From DASWIP01 sp036397635 (GTDB lineage: Bacteria > Actinomycetota > AC-67): a stretch of DNA of 49,919 nt. The stretch spans positions 1 through 49,919 of the forward strand of contig DASWIP010000074.1 in NCBI GenBank assembly GCA_036397635.1. The letters run 5' to 3'. The notes under the pieces were generated by a model. The model ran no database searches. It had not been told where the DNA came from and was given only the letters and a program-made list of their open reading frames with translations. This document shows, in pieces, positions 33,545-42,805 of the stretch. How positions within the stretch are numbered: position 1 is the first letter of the stretch; the number at the start of each line of letters is the position of its first letter. A program made the translations under genes and the position numbers.

Positions 33545-34849
33545 GTGGATCCGACGAGGGGTCTAAGGGGGCACAGCCTCATCGTGCTGGCCGCCGCGAT
33601 CGCTGCCGTGCCATTGCGTGCGACGGCCCATGACGGTCCCCCGCAGTACTTCGGCGTCGCGCGCGCCCGTGCGAGCGCGCTGGTCGTAACGCTTCGGATC
33701 CCGTCTCCCGCGGATCTCGCCGCACTGCGGGGGATCGCGCCGGCCGGCGCCGGTTCCGCCGCGGCGCTGGGTCCGTCGATCCAGCGCGTCTTCGGATTCA
33801 CAGACGGCGGCGTTGACTGGTGGGGCGAGGGGTTCAGCATCGGGAGCGAGGCGTGGGGCGCCGCCGGGACGAGGCTCGGTCCGGGTGATGAACCCCTCCG
33901 CACGTTGTGCGCGAGTGCGAGATGTCCCGAGCAGCGCCGTCGCTCCGGCGCGGAGGCAGAGGTGGATCGGTTCGCCTCCGCGCGCGCTTCGGTCGTCGAG
34001 AGCGCGACGACCGTCCCGGTGGCTACGGCGAGCGACGTGGTCGAGGAAGGACTCCTGGTAACGCTCGCCTCGGTGGTCGACGGCGCCGGGCTGGATGCGG
34101 CGCGTGGTGTGCTCGACCTGGTCGGGAGTTCCCTGGACACGCACGTCATCGGGCCGGCCGATGCGCTGCTCGCCCAGGCGCGCCGTCATCTTCCTTCCGA
34201 CGTTGACCGGGAGCTCGGCCCGATCCCGTCACCTGATCTCGGGAGCGCGCCGCTTGTGTGGTCCGAGGCCGTGCGCTCGTCGACGGACGTGTCGGCGGTG
34301 AACGATCCACGGTTGAGCGCGCGCGCGCAGGCGACGATCGCATCCACCCGGCTGCTGGGGCTCGTGAGTGTGGTCAGCTCGCCCGCCGTCGCTGACGTCA
34401 CCGCGTCCGAGCGCGACGCGCACGCCACCGTCGCCGGCGGCTCGACGGAGATCCGGGTGGATCTGCTGGACGCACTGCAGCAACGCATCGATGTGCTGCG
34501 GACGGTGGGCGACGAGCAGCTCGGCACGGTACCGGAGACCGTTCCGGTCGAACCGATCGACCAGATCGCCTCAGGGCTGGAGGAGTTGCTCGGGATCGCG
34601 CGCCGGATGATCGACATCAGATACGTCGAGGGGCAGACGCGATCGGCTGCCCGCCCGCGCGGCTACGCGGCATACGCGATCGCCGAACCGAGTCATTTCG
34701 CCGTGGAGCTGTGGATCCCCGATCCGCGGTCGACGGCGATCGGCGGTGGTCCCGTTCCACGGGTCGAGCGTTACCTGCCGACCGGATCCAGCGTGGGGCT
34801 GACCCTCCCCGGAGCCAGCGCCTCGGTCGGGCTCGGCGCGATCCACTGA
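33545..34849 (+). CDS. Secreted protein of unknown function, about 434 aa
   Basis: The frame is open from 33395, but the first 50 codons cover the operator and read as non-coding, so a GTG at 33545 (or at 33584) is the likelier start. From there MDPTRGLRGHSLIVLAAAIAAVPLRATAHDG is a Sec signal peptide. The mature protein is Ala/Val/Ser-rich, has two cysteines near residue 155 from the GTG, and no recognised domain. It alternates helical segments (DQIASGLEELLGIARRMIDIR) with beta-like stretches. Divergent from the PhaC-like gene and convergent with the oxygenase gene; function unknown. Confidence 0.6.
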   Translation: MDPTRGLRGHSLIVLAAAIAAVPLRATAHDGPPQYFGVARARASALVVTLRIPSPADLAALRGIAPAGAGSAAALGPSIQRVFGFTDGGVDWWGEGFSIGSEAWGAAGTRLGPGDEPLRTLCASARCPEQRRRSGAEAEVDRFASARASVVESATTVPVATASDVVEEGLLVTLASVVDGAGLDAARGVLDLVGSSLDTHVIGPADALLAQARRHLPSDVDRELGPIPSPDLGSAPLVWSEAVRSSTDVSAVNDPRLSARAQATIASTRLLGLVSVVSSPAVADVTASERDAHATVAGGSTEIRVDLLDALQQRIDVLRTVGDEQLGTVPETVPVEPIDQIASGLEELLGIARRMIDIRYVEGQTRSAARPRGYAAYAIAEPSHFAVELWIPDPRSTAIGGGPVPRVERYLPTGSSVGLTLPGASASVGLGAIH

Positions 34850-34888
34850 ACCGCCCGAGGTGTTGCCCCTGCCCGTCCGAGCCGATCG

Positions 34889-34913
34889 CTTCCCCAAGGT
34901 TCGGTCGGGGAAG
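34889..34913. terminator. Hairpin between convergent genes
   Basis: CTTCCCC (34889-34895) pairs with GGGGAAG (34907-34913) over an 11-nt loop, in the 83 bp between the stop codons of the 33545 and 34933 genes. Likely bidirectional terminator. Confidence 0.45.
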
Positions 34914-34932
34914 TGTCCGAGGGACGCTTCCG

Positions 34933-35757
34933 TCAAGCCCGGTCGCCGATGCGCTGCTCGGCCACGACCGCCGGCACGATCAAGCGGTAGCGGCGCGGCA
35001 GCGCGGGGCGCAGTGTCTTCAGCGCGCGCAGAGATGCATGCAGCGCGAGCTGCTTGCCGCGGGTCCAACGGATGCCGTACCCCTCACGGAGTGACGGTGG
35101 CAACGTCCCGAACGCCATCCGCGCGACACCGCGCAGGATCGGCCGCCACGTCGCCTCCTTGGGCGGATGCATGAACAGATCGAACACCGCGCGGGCTGCA
35201 TCGGTCACGAGCAGCTCGTCGCCCTCGACCACCTCGTCCATCCAGGCACGGAGACCGGTCACGGTCGCCGGGATCTGATCGGGTGCCACGCCGAGCATCT
35301 CGGCGGCGAGCTTCTGCTCTTCGTGGAAGCGCTGCCGTTGCGCGTCGTCGAGGGCGCCGACGGTGAGCTGCTCGAACAAGAGGGCGGAATCGACCAGGCA
35401 CGCGTGCACCCAGAGCAGCAGATGCGGATCGAGCGCGTCGTAGGCCTTGCCTGTGATGGGGTCGATGCCCTTCACCCGGCGGTGCACCTCGTTGATGCGC
35501 TCGACCGATGTCATTGCTTCTGCGCGGCTGCCGAAGGTGATCGTGTATTGCAGCTGAAGCGTCCGCTCGAGGCGCTTCCACGGGTTGCGTTCGTAGAAGC
35601 CGGTGTCGCGCGCGCCGGCGATCACCAACGGGTGCGCGGCTTGCATCAGCAGCGCGCGCGCGCCGCCGAACAGCACGGTCGTCTCGCGGTGCACGCGCCA
35701 CGACACGCTGTCGGGTCCGAACAGCCCCAGGTCGTCGTCGTCACGCGCGCCGTGCAT
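34933..35757 (-). CDS. MpaB/DUF2236 oxygenase-family protein, 274 aa
   Basis: The start MHGARDDDDLGLFGPDSVSWRVHRE is typical of the family (heme-dependent latex-clearing-like and mycophenolic-acid MpaB-like oxygenases). Conserved blocks LMQAAHPLVIAG and LLLWVHACLVDSALL carry the candidate heme or metal histidines, and MHPPKEATWRP follows. Length is normal for the bacterial members (260-300). Substrate unknown. The 5' end of this gene has a partial copy at 40789-40820, separate entry. Confidence 0.88.
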   Translation of the reverse strand: MHGARDDDDLGLFGPDSVSWRVHRETTVLFGGARALLMQAAHPLVIAGARDTGFYERNPWKRLERTLQLQYTITFGSRAEAMTSVERINEVHRRVKGIDPITGKAYDALDPHLLLWVHACLVDSALLFEQLTVGALDDAQRQRFHEEQKLAAEMLGVAPDQIPATVTGLRAWMDEVVEGDELLVTDAARAVFDLFMHPPKEATWRPILRGVARMAFGTLPPSLREGYGIRWTRGKQLALHASLRALKTLRPALPRRYRLIVPAVVAEQRIGDRA

Positions 35758-35795
35758 CCGACTCTCAGCGTAGCGGGCGCGTTGGCCTTCCCCAA

Positions 35796-38700
35796 TCAGC
35801 CGATCACCTTTCGTTGGTTGCCTGTATCCGGGGCCAGGCCCCCGACGGCAACGCGCTCGCTTCCCTCGACACTGATCTCTCCAGCGGGGAACCCCTGTCC
35901 GGTCCTTCTGAGAAGGGTGTTCCCCAGCACGACGGACCCGGGAGCGTTGGCGATCCGGATGTAGCCGAACACCGTGTTGTCCTGCACGCGGCACGGATGG
36001 CCCTGGTAGATCGTGATCGCGCCCTGGGCCACCAGGGGGCGACCGTTCCTCCCCACGCCGACGAGGTTCCCGACGATGGAGTTGTAGTCGGAGCCGGGAT
36101 CGCTGACGGTGATCGCATCGGCGACGACATTGTCGCGGATAAGATTCATCCTCCCCCCGACCTCGATCAGGATCCCCGGTCCTGTGGCTTTCGGGTTGAG
36201 CAATGGCCGGTTCCCTGCAGCGTTTACCCGTATCAGGTTGCCTTCGACGACGTTGCTCGGGCCGTGGATGAGGACCTCGTTCTCGAGGCTCCCTGCCAGG
36301 ACGTTGCCGTCTCCAGGGTTGGGGCCGCCGACGGTGTTCCCGCGCCCGACGATCACCACGGCGACCGGCTGCTCGCTACGCGACCGGCGGCCACGGCGGT
36401 CCGTGCCGATCACGCTGCTGATGACGCGATTACCGATGGCGCTTAGTCCCAGGGCGTCATCACTGGCAATCGAGATGCCTGTGTACCCGGTATCGAAGAT
36501 CTCTGCGCCGCGCACCGTGTTCCCGACGCCTTCAAGGCTCACACCGGTGTCGCATGCAGAGGCGGTGATCCCATCGAGCAGGTTGCCATCCCCGTGGACG
36601 GCGAGGCACCATCCCTTCATGTTGCGAACCGCGAGACCCCGGATGATGGTCCCGTCTCCCCTCATCCGCACTCCGGTGTCCAACACCCCCTGACCGTCGA
36701 CGATCACCGCGCCGCGTTCGCTCTCGATGAGGATGTCGCTGGGGATGTTGAGCTCAGCCTCGAGACGGATGACGCCGGGTGCATCTGCACGGAAGATGCG
36801 GGCGTCGAAGGTGATCCGAGCACCGTCACGCGCAGCATCCACGCAGGCACGGAGCGAACCCTCGCCTCGTGCCTCCGTGTTGGTGACGACGCAGGGCGCT
36901 GTCTGGATGTTCGAGAAGACCGGCGTCGGGGGGGTGCTGGGCGTCGACACCGGATTTGATGGTTCCACCAAGGGTGTCGGTCCAGGATGGCTGATGTCCG
37001 CCGGTGGCGGTGACGCGGCGTTACCGGCCCCGAGTTTGATGATGAACAGGCCCCCTTCTTCGGCAGCGACGTAAAGATAGCCGTCGTGAACGGCAAGTGA
37101 GTTCGAGGTTCCCTGCAGGCGCAAGCGGCCTGCGATCCGCGGCCGTCGGGGAGTTGAGACGTCGACAGCGATGACGCCCGCTCGACCCGCAGCGAGGAAC
37201 ACGAAGCCCTCGCCATACGCGAGGGTTCTGAACGTGAAAGAGTCGTTCACGGGAGTCTCGATGGAGCCGAGCAGACGTAGGTTCCGACCGTTGATCTGAA
37301 CGACCTCGAGCGTCCCCCGCCGGTCCACGTAGATCACCCCTCTGCCGATCGCGACCCCGCGACCTCCACCCGACGGCAGTCTCGCCACGATGCGGGCATC
37401 CCGGGGCTCCTTGATATCCAACAGGGCCAGGCCGGTATGGGTGCCCAGCACCGCCAGGCCGTCTGCCAGCGCGATACTGATCGCGGCCTCCGGGTGCGAG
37501 GCCGACGGCGCGATGGTGTGGAGCCCGAACGAGCACGGCTGCGACGTGCTGGCGTCGATCACTCCAACGAGATCCTCCATCGCGTAGAAGAGGGTCGACC
37601 CGGAGACCGCACCGCCACGCGAGGGACCGAGGCCCGCCACGGAGGCCGCATCGACCCGTCCGTCGAGCAGATCTTGCTGGTCGAGGCCCACGATGTTCTC
37701 GCTCTGGGTGCCGACGAACAATCGTCCTTCGACCGGGAGCGTCGAGATGGCTTCATCCGTCATCGCCAGCGCGCCCAGTTGCCGCGGTTCCGAGGGAACC
37801 GAGATATCGATGGCGTGGACTCCTGAGTCGGTGGCGATGAAGGCTCGTCCATCGTCGATGGAGACCGAACGGACGAACGCCGGGATGTCGAGTGTTCCGA
37901 TCTCTCTCGGGTCCTCCCCGCCATGGGCGGCGATCACACGCAGACCCAGGCCGGTGTCGGCCACGTAGACGGAGTCTCTCATCGTTGCGATGCGAACCGC
38001 GTTGTGGCCCTCGAACGTCACGATGGGTTTCGGCGCGCGAGGATCGGTCACATCGACCGTCTGGATCCCCTGGGCGCCGGCGGCGACGTAGACGCGAGCG
38101 CCGAGGACCGCCACATCGTTCGCCCAACCGGAGCTCGGCACGGTATCGAGGAGCGTCGGAGACCGGTCGTCGGAGACGTCAACGATGCGGAGGCCGCCCC
38201 ATCCATCTGCCAGATACGCGATCGATCCGTCAGAGGCGACCCGGAAGGCGTATCCGTCCGTGTGCAGGCTGCCCGTGCGCCGGGGACGCTCGGGATCGGT
38301 CAGGTCGAAGATCATCAACCCCTCATCCGCCGCTGCGACCACCATCCGTACTCCAGTCACAACCGCGTGGAGGATCCGGTGACCCTTGAGAACCGTTCCG
38401 ATGACCGAGGGGCTAGCCGCAGCGAGCCTGATGATGTACAGGCCTTCGGTGGTGGCCACGTATGCGCGGGTTCCTGCGATCGTGACGCCTTCGGCCTCTC
38501 CGGGAAGGCGTCGCGTCCCGGTAACCCGCAGCTCATCCGAAGACGCGCTCAGCGTCGCGATCCCTCCCCGACCGAGCGCCGCAACCAGCATCCCGTTCGA
38601 ATGGGCCAGGTCCCGTACATGATCGGCGAGCAGCGCGGAACGGGTCACTTCGCGGGGACGGATCTGATCGGATGTATCGAACGCCGCGACGGCGGCTCCC

Positions 38701-39005
38701 ATCCCGACGAACAGGGATCGCTCCGAGGCGACGAGCGCGCGCGCTGTTCCTCCGATCTGAGCCGCCACACTCATGGAGACCTGCCCTCCTACGGGTTTCT
38801 CCGGCTGGACGAACCGGCCCATGATCGGCCTGCGGTCACCCGGGCAGTCGGGCACCTCCCGCTCGGCGACGGCGTCGAGGCGCGGGCGAAGGCGAGGTTC
38901 CGCCGACGGAGATACTGAGTCCTGAGAGGCTGGCTCCGTAGAAGGACACGCCGCGCCGGCCACGATCAACAAGGCAGCAAGCGTGACGTGCTGGAACCGC
39001 CGCAC
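35796..39005 (-). CDS. Lipoprotein with LVIVD-type beta-propeller and right-handed beta-helix, 1069 aa
   Basis: A GTG start at 39005 gives a lipobox ending at VAGAAC. Residues about 75-640 hold many repeats of about 40-45 residues with endings such as GLMIFDLTDPERPR, GGLRIVDVSDDRSP, QGIQTVDVTDPRAPK and GVHAIDISVPSEPR, the LVIVD/propeller pattern, probably two propellers. A Pro/Ser/Thr linker (about 650-690) leads to a right-handed parallel beta-helix (about 700-1069: GTIIRGLAVRN, NVVEGNLIRVN, NTVGGPNPGDGN repeats). Both modules are extracellular binding or carbohydrate-facing folds. Attached to the membrane by lipid, it is a likely surface adhesin, matrix or polysaccharide-binding protein; enzymatic residues of polysaccharide lyases are not evident. 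Confidence 0.85.
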   Translation of the reverse strand: MRRFQHVTLAALLIVAGAACPSTEPASQDSVSPSAEPRLRPRLDAVAEREVPDCPGDRRPIMGRFVQPEKPVGGQVSMSVAAQIGGTARALVASERSLFVGMGAAVAAFDTSDQIRPREVTRSALLADHVRDLAHSNGMLVAALGRGGIATLSASSDELRVTGTRRLPGEAEGVTIAGTRAYVATTEGLYIIRLAAASPSVIGTVLKGHRILHAVVTGVRMVVAAADEGLMIFDLTDPERPRRTGSLHTDGYAFRVASDGSIAYLADGWGGLRIVDVSDDRSPTLLDTVPSSGWANDVAVLGARVYVAAGAQGIQTVDVTDPRAPKPIVTFEGHNAVRIATMRDSVYVADTGLGLRVIAAHGGEDPREIGTLDIPAFVRSVSIDDGRAFIATDSGVHAIDISVPSEPRQLGALAMTDEAISTLPVEGRLFVGTQSENIVGLDQQDLLDGRVDAASVAGLGPSRGGAVSGSTLFYAMEDLVGVIDASTSQPCSFGLHTIAPSASHPEAAISIALADGLAVLGTHTGLALLDIKEPRDARIVARLPSGGGRGVAIGRGVIYVDRRGTLEVVQINGRNLRLLGSIETPVNDSFTFRTLAYGEGFVFLAAGRAGVIAVDVSTPRRPRIAGRLRLQGTSNSLAVHDGYLYVAAEEGGLFIIKLGAGNAASPPPADISHPGPTPLVEPSNPVSTPSTPPTPVFSNIQTAPCVVTNTEARGEGSLRACVDAARDGARITFDARIFRADAPGVIRLEAELNIPSDILIESERGAVIVDGQGVLDTGVRMRGDGTIIRGLAVRNMKGWCLAVHGDGNLLDGITASACDTGVSLEGVGNTVRGAEIFDTGYTGISIASDDALGLSAIGNRVISSVIGTDRRGRRSRSEQPVAVVIVGRGNTVGGPNPGDGNVLAGSLENEVLIHGPSNVVEGNLIRVNAAGNRPLLNPKATGPGILIEVGGRMNLIRDNVVADAITVSDPGSDYNSIVGNLVGVGRNGRPLVAQGAITIYQGHPCRVQDNTVFGYIRIANAPGSVVLGNTLLRRTGQGFPAGEISVEGSERVAVGGLAPDTGNQRKVIG

Positions 39006-39208
39006 GCCAGCAATCTATTTCCGGAGCTCCGATGACGGCAAGGGAGTGTGCCGGGGGTTTGGGTAAGCGGCCGCTCACGCGACGCGAGGAACGCTCGGAT
39101 CATGGAGCTTCTCGCGCGGACATTCGCCGTCGCGCGTCGGCCTTCGAGCACGACGGACGCCGGGGTGAGTAGACGTCTCGAGGCGATCGCGATCCCCTCG
39201 GACGGCCC

Positions 39209-39592
39209 TCATCCGGGAACGACGATCACCATGACCACGCCGAGCCGACTGAAGATACTGGAGCGTACGTCGATCTCCGTCCGACCAAGCGACACCCCGA
39301 TCACCCGTCCGGCGTTATCGACGGAGGCGATGCCGGGATCCTGCGATCTGAGCGTCAAGCCCGCGGGGCGACCACGGAAGCGACCGCCGCAGGTCGAAGT
39401 CTCCACCGAAACGCGAACCTGCTCGGCGACCTCGATCGTCACCTGCCTCGGCTCGATGTGGATCCCGAGTTCCGTGGTGCAGTCCTCCCCGCCATCCTGC
39501 CTGCCCCCGATGCCGCAAGAGACGGCCGCGATCATGACGCCCAAGATGATGACGCCCACGATGCCCGCGTGGAACCGTGGGCTGGTTCGCAT
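39209..39592 (-). CDS. Lipoprotein with Big2-like domain, 127 aa
   Basis: ATG 39592 is chosen because GGAGG lies 9 nt upstream; ATG 39598 is only 3 nt away from it. The N-terminus ends in a lipobox (MIAAVSC). The mature part contains RSQDPGIASVDNAGRVIGVSLGRTEIDV, the SxDPxIAxVDxxGxVxGxxxGxTxI pattern of bacterial Ig-like group 2 domains. Starts 20 nt after the DUF2330 stop, so the two are likely one operon. Surface-anchored, function unknown. Confidence 0.78.
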   Translation of the reverse strand: MRTSPRFHAGIVGVIILGVMIAAVSCGIGGRQDGGEDCTTELGIHIEPRQVTIEVAEQVRVSVETSTCGGRFRGRPAGLTLRSQDPGIASVDNAGRVIGVSLGRTEIDVRSSIFSRLGVVMVIVVPG

Positions 39593-39612
39593 CTGCATCG
39601 TCCTCCGGACGT

Positions 39613-40665
39613 TCAGGCCGGCAGCGCGCGCCCACGCAGGACGATCAGTGCCAAGGCCAGCACGACCGACAGCGTGATCGCGTACGGCCACGCGGTCTCG
39701 GTTTCGCGTACGACGTCGATGATCAGGTCGCCGATGCCGGCGTCCACCGGCGACGGCGATGCGCCGGTCACGTCGATAGCGAGGTCGAAGTCGATCTGCG
39801 ACGCGGTGCCGTCGACGCGCACGTAGCTCAGCCACATGTCGGAGGCCACCCAGCCCATCCCCTTGTCCGACCGCAGGTCGTCGAGCAGTGACGCGCTCGC
39901 CCATCCGGAACGGTCGAGCGTCAGCGCCGGGCTTGCGATCGCGCGACCGTCCGCCGCGTTGATCGGCGCCGGCAACGTGATCGGCCGGCGGTCGGTCAGC
40001 AGGAAGACATCCGCGTTCACCGGAGCGTCCGATCCCTTCGCGGCAGCGAGGATGCGCAGGGGCACCCACGGATCGTCGGTGGGGATGGTCAGGTGGATCG
40101 GTGTGCCGTCGCCCAAGCCTTGGCCGCGGCGCGAAGCCTCGGCCGCGTCGAACTTGGCGGCCATGAAGTATGGGCTGCGATCGGCGTAGAAGCCGATGAT
40201 CTCGGGCGTGTCCAGCGGGAGGTCGAATCCGTTCCCGCGCGCCCATGTGACCACCTCGTCGGCTCCGCCCTTGAGGATCGTGATGTCGAGCGCGTCGATC
40301 TTGGTCTTCAAGATCACCTCCGCGCTGCTGCGCAAGGCGACGAATCCGTCGGCAGCGGCGAACTCGGCGACCGGCGGAGCGACCTCACGCTGGAGGCGCT
40401 GCAGCGTCCAGTCGCCGCCACGCTCGACCTTCGTGGGCTCATCCGGAAGAGGAACGATCGAGCCGAAGTTCCCTTCCGCGCCCGCGTATTCGAACGAGGT
40501 GACGTAGTGCTCGATCCCGTTGTGGTACGCCGCGAGCGTGGTCGTGCGCAGCAGGTTCACCGCGCCGTTCGGTCCGATGAGGCTCCCGCATGCCCAGGCG
40601 GTAGCGGTTCCTGTTACCAGCAGCGTCATCGTGAGCGTCGTCGTCGTGGTGAGCCGTCGCAGCAT
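39613..40665 (-). CDS. DUF2330 membrane-anchored secreted protein, 350 aa
   Basis: GGAAGGGG precedes ATG 40665 (GTG 40668 is in frame and adjacent). A Sec signal is followed by the DUF2330 hallmark ACGSLIGPNGAVNLLRTTTLAAYH and FEYAG. A C-terminal hydrophobic segment (WPYAITLSVVLALALIVLRGR) anchors it in the membrane, so the body is outside the cell. DUF2330 has no known activity. The stop of the remnant ORF upstream (TGA) overlaps this ATG by 1 bp (TGATG), which would couple their translation. Confidence 0.88.
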   Translation of the reverse strand: MLRRLTTTTTLTMTLLVTGTATAWACGSLIGPNGAVNLLRTTTLAAYHNGIEHYVTSFEYAGAEGNFGSIVPLPDEPTKVERGGDWTLQRLQREVAPPVAEFAAADGFVALRSSAEVILKTKIDALDITILKGGADEVVTWARGNGFDLPLDTPEIIGFYADRSPYFMAAKFDAAEASRRGQGLGDGTPIHLTIPTDDPWVPLRILAAAKGSDAPVNADVFLLTDRRPITLPAPINAADGRAIASPALTLDRSGWASASLLDDLRSDKGMGWVASDMWLSYVRVDGTASQIDFDLAIDVTGASPSPVDAGIGDLIIDVVRETETAWPYAITLSVVLALALIVLRGRALPA

Positions 40666-40820
40666 CACGCACCCCTTCCGGTCGCGGACGTTCGGGGGTT
40701 AGACGGAGGCGGTTCCCACTTGGTTCCCCTGCGATCCCGACCGAGCCGGGTGCGAGGGCTTAGCACGCGCCACGAGGCGCGGTCGGAACCGAACAGCCCC
40801 AGGTCGTCGTCGTCCCGCAT
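40665..40820 (-). pseudogene. DUF2236 5' fragment fused to unrelated codons, 51-codon ORF
   Basis: From ATG 40820 the ORF reads MRDDDDLGLFGSDRASWRVL, matching RDDDDLGLFGPDSVSWRVH of the oxygenase at 34933-35757. At DNA level 26 consecutive bases are identical (40789-40814 against 35717-35742) and a second block of 12 (TCGTGGCGCGTG) follows. After about 20 codons the likeness stops and unrelated codons run to a TGA that overlaps the DUF2330 start. This is a remnant of a truncated second copy, or a conserved leader captured upstream of DUF2330. Confidence 0.7.
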
Positions 40821-40845
40821 GCCCTGCGGGCGTAGCGCGCGCGGT

Positions 40846-42081
40846 CTAGGTGAAGACGACAGTGAGGGTCCCGGTGGCCGCCGGCTCGGGGCAGGCCGCT
40901 TCGGGGGACGTCGGCGTCGTCCACACGATCATCCGCACCGATCCTGACGGAACGAGCAGTTCCGCGCCGCCGCAGATGGCCGTGCTCGTGAGCTCGGCCG
41001 AGGTGCGGTCGTAGAAGGTCACGAGGGCTGCGACGCGCTCGGACACCATGTCGTCGAACATGGTCGACGCCATCACCTCGGTGCTGTCGAGGTCGAAGCA
41101 GAACGCGTCTGCAGGCGAGGATGCACAGGCGTTCACCATGTGTGCGCCGTGCGAGTACGGGACGGACTCCGTCCGGGGAACGCCGCGCGGCGGCGGCTGC
41201 GACGCCGGGTGTCCGCCCGGCAGCGTCCACACGGTCAACCCGGCCATGGTTGCCAGAGCCTTCGCGCGCTCGACGGTCACGCCGATCGCGAGCCCTGCCG
41301 CGCCGGCGATGAGCAGGCCGAGCGCGCGCACCACGGTCCCGTCGTCGGTGCGCTCGAGTGTCACGAGGGCCGAGCCGGAGTCCCCGAAGTTGATCGGCAG
41401 CGCCGCAGAGAATCCACCGCCGAAGCCGCCGGCGAGATCCCCGAGGCCGACGCCGACACGCGCGCGTGTCGCGATCGCCTCGCCGAACCCGTCGGCGTGG
41501 CCGTAGACCCCGACGGTGTCGCCCGTCGCAGGCGCCACCTCGGCGACCGGCTCCCCGAACACGGGCAGCCCCGGCCGGACCTGCTCGTGAAGCTCGGCGG
41601 GGATCTGGATGAGCGCGAAGTCGTTGCCGACGCATGAGCATCCCTGCGTATCACGCTGGCGCGCGAACGCGATCGGGCCAAGGTCCGCCCATCCACCGGC
41701 CTGCGGTTCGCACAGCGAGCCGACCGCGCAGGTGCTGGCGAGCACGCGGACATGGATCTCGGACGGATCGAAGTCGGCGAGCGGTCCGTGCGTCCCAACG
41801 GTTCCCGACGGCAGCACGCAGTGACCGGCGGTGCCGAGGTAGAGGTTCGCGTCCTGGTCGGTCCAGACGAAGTTCGCCGTGCAACCGTGCGACATGTCCG
41901 GCCCGGTGATGTGCAGGCGGCTGCCGGGGCCGATGCCGGCTTCGATCTCCTCGACCGGCCCGGAGAGCCAGCGGTCCGCGCCGTCACTCAGATCCGCGAC
42001 CAGCGAGGATCGGGGATCGACGTCCTCGCTCGCGTGCGCGGGCGCGAGGATCACCGCGACAATGAGGAACGTCCACCTCAT
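40846..42081 (-). CDS. Secreted trypsin-like serine protease, 411 aa
   Basis: ATG 42081 gives a compact Sec signal (MRWTFLIVAVILAPAHA); ATG 42111 is an alternative. Chymotrypsin-fold triad: H87 (GTAGHC), D154 (NDFALI) and S235 (FGDSGSA). Cysteines flank the His loop and others may pair. A C-terminal region of about 150 residues (from about 260) is beyond the usual protease domain and includes more cysteines; it might be a beta-sandwich. No propeptide cleavage site is obvious. Expected to cleave proteins outside the cell. It follows the 42126-42704 gene after 44 bp. Confidence 0.88.
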   Translation of the reverse strand: MRWTFLIVAVILAPAHASEDVDPRSSLVADLSDGADRWLSGPVEEIEAGIGPGSRLHITGPDMSHGCTANFVWTDQDANLYLGTAGHCVLPSGTVGTHGPLADFDPSEIHVRVLASTCAVGSLCEPQAGGWADLGPIAFARQRDTQGCSCVGNDFALIQIPAELHEQVRPGLPVFGEPVAEVAPATGDTVGVYGHADGFGEAIATRARVGVGLGDLAGGFGGGFSAALPINFGDSGSALVTLERTDDGTVVRALGLLIAGAAGLAIGVTVERAKALATMAGLTVWTLPGGHPASQPPPRGVPRTESVPYSHGAHMVNACASSPADAFCFDLDSTEVMASTMFDDMVSERVAALVTFYDRTSAELTSTAICGGAELLVPSGSVRMIVWTTPTSPEAACPEPAATGTLTVVFT

Positions 42082-42125
42082 GGCGCGCGCGGCGCTGCTC
42101 GCGCGATGCATGGCGCGATCGATGC

Positions 42126-42704
42126 TCAGCCTTCGAGCTCGTAGGTCAGGAACGCGTTGGTGAGCCACCAGGTGTGCTCGCCGAACGCGACGTCCTCCTG
42201 CAGGTAATAGGTGGCCCCCGGCTCGAGGACGACCGACACCGCATGGGGCGACACCAGCAGCGTGTTCATGCCTGCGCCGAAGGTCGTTGCGACCAGCTCG
42301 GTCCTGGCTTCGTCGGCCCAGACGTGCAACTCGACGTCGTTGCCGGCCCCACCCGGGACGCTCTCGTCCCAGCCGAAGGACACGCTGGCGATGAGCGTCG
42401 CGTCCGTCGCGCCTTCAGGGACGGCGATCTCGTATACGCCGGCGGGGATGCCCCAGCCGTGCACGGGCGGCGTCTCCTGCACCCATGGGATGCCTGCATG
42501 GGTGTGCCGTCGCGCCCAGCGACCGACCGCGTAATCGGCCTCGGGCTGGGTGCACCCGTCGGTGTCGGGGAGCTGCACCCCCGCCGAGCAGAACGGCAGG
42601 TCGCCGTCGGCGACGACGATCTCGGCGACGCTGACGGGTGAGGCGACCGCCGGCGTCAAAGCGAGCAGCGCGCCGGCGACGGCCAGAGAAATGAATGTGC
42701 GCAT
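42126..42704 (-). CDS. Secreted protein of unknown function, 192 aa
   Basis: AAGGGGGG precedes ATG 42704 at a rather long spacing. A Sec signal (MRTFISLAVAGALLALTPAVASP) precedes an acidic, beta-rich mature chain with two cysteines. The segments YEIAVPEGATDATLIASVSF and NDVELHVWADEARTEL, followed by VVLEPGATYYLQEDV, look like a jelly-roll or PPC-like beta-sandwich, without a nameable family. Likely co-transcribed with the protease. Divergent from the cupredoxin gene at 42806. Confidence 0.72.
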   Translation of the reverse strand: MRTFISLAVAGALLALTPAVASPVSVAEIVVADGDLPFCSAGVQLPDTDGCTQPEADYAVGRWARRHTHAGIPWVQETPPVHGWGIPAGVYEIAVPEGATDATLIASVSFGWDESVPGGAGNDVELHVWADEARTELVATTFGAGMNTLLVSPHAVSVVLEPGATYYLQEDVAFGEHTWWLTNAFLTYELEG

Positions 42705-42805
42705 GAGCGATCCCCCCTTGGTCTCGTGCTGAGATTTCGATACCCGGCACGCTATCCCTGCCTGGGCGAGCAGGAGGCGAGCAGCGCGCGGTCGAAGACG
42801 TCGCA

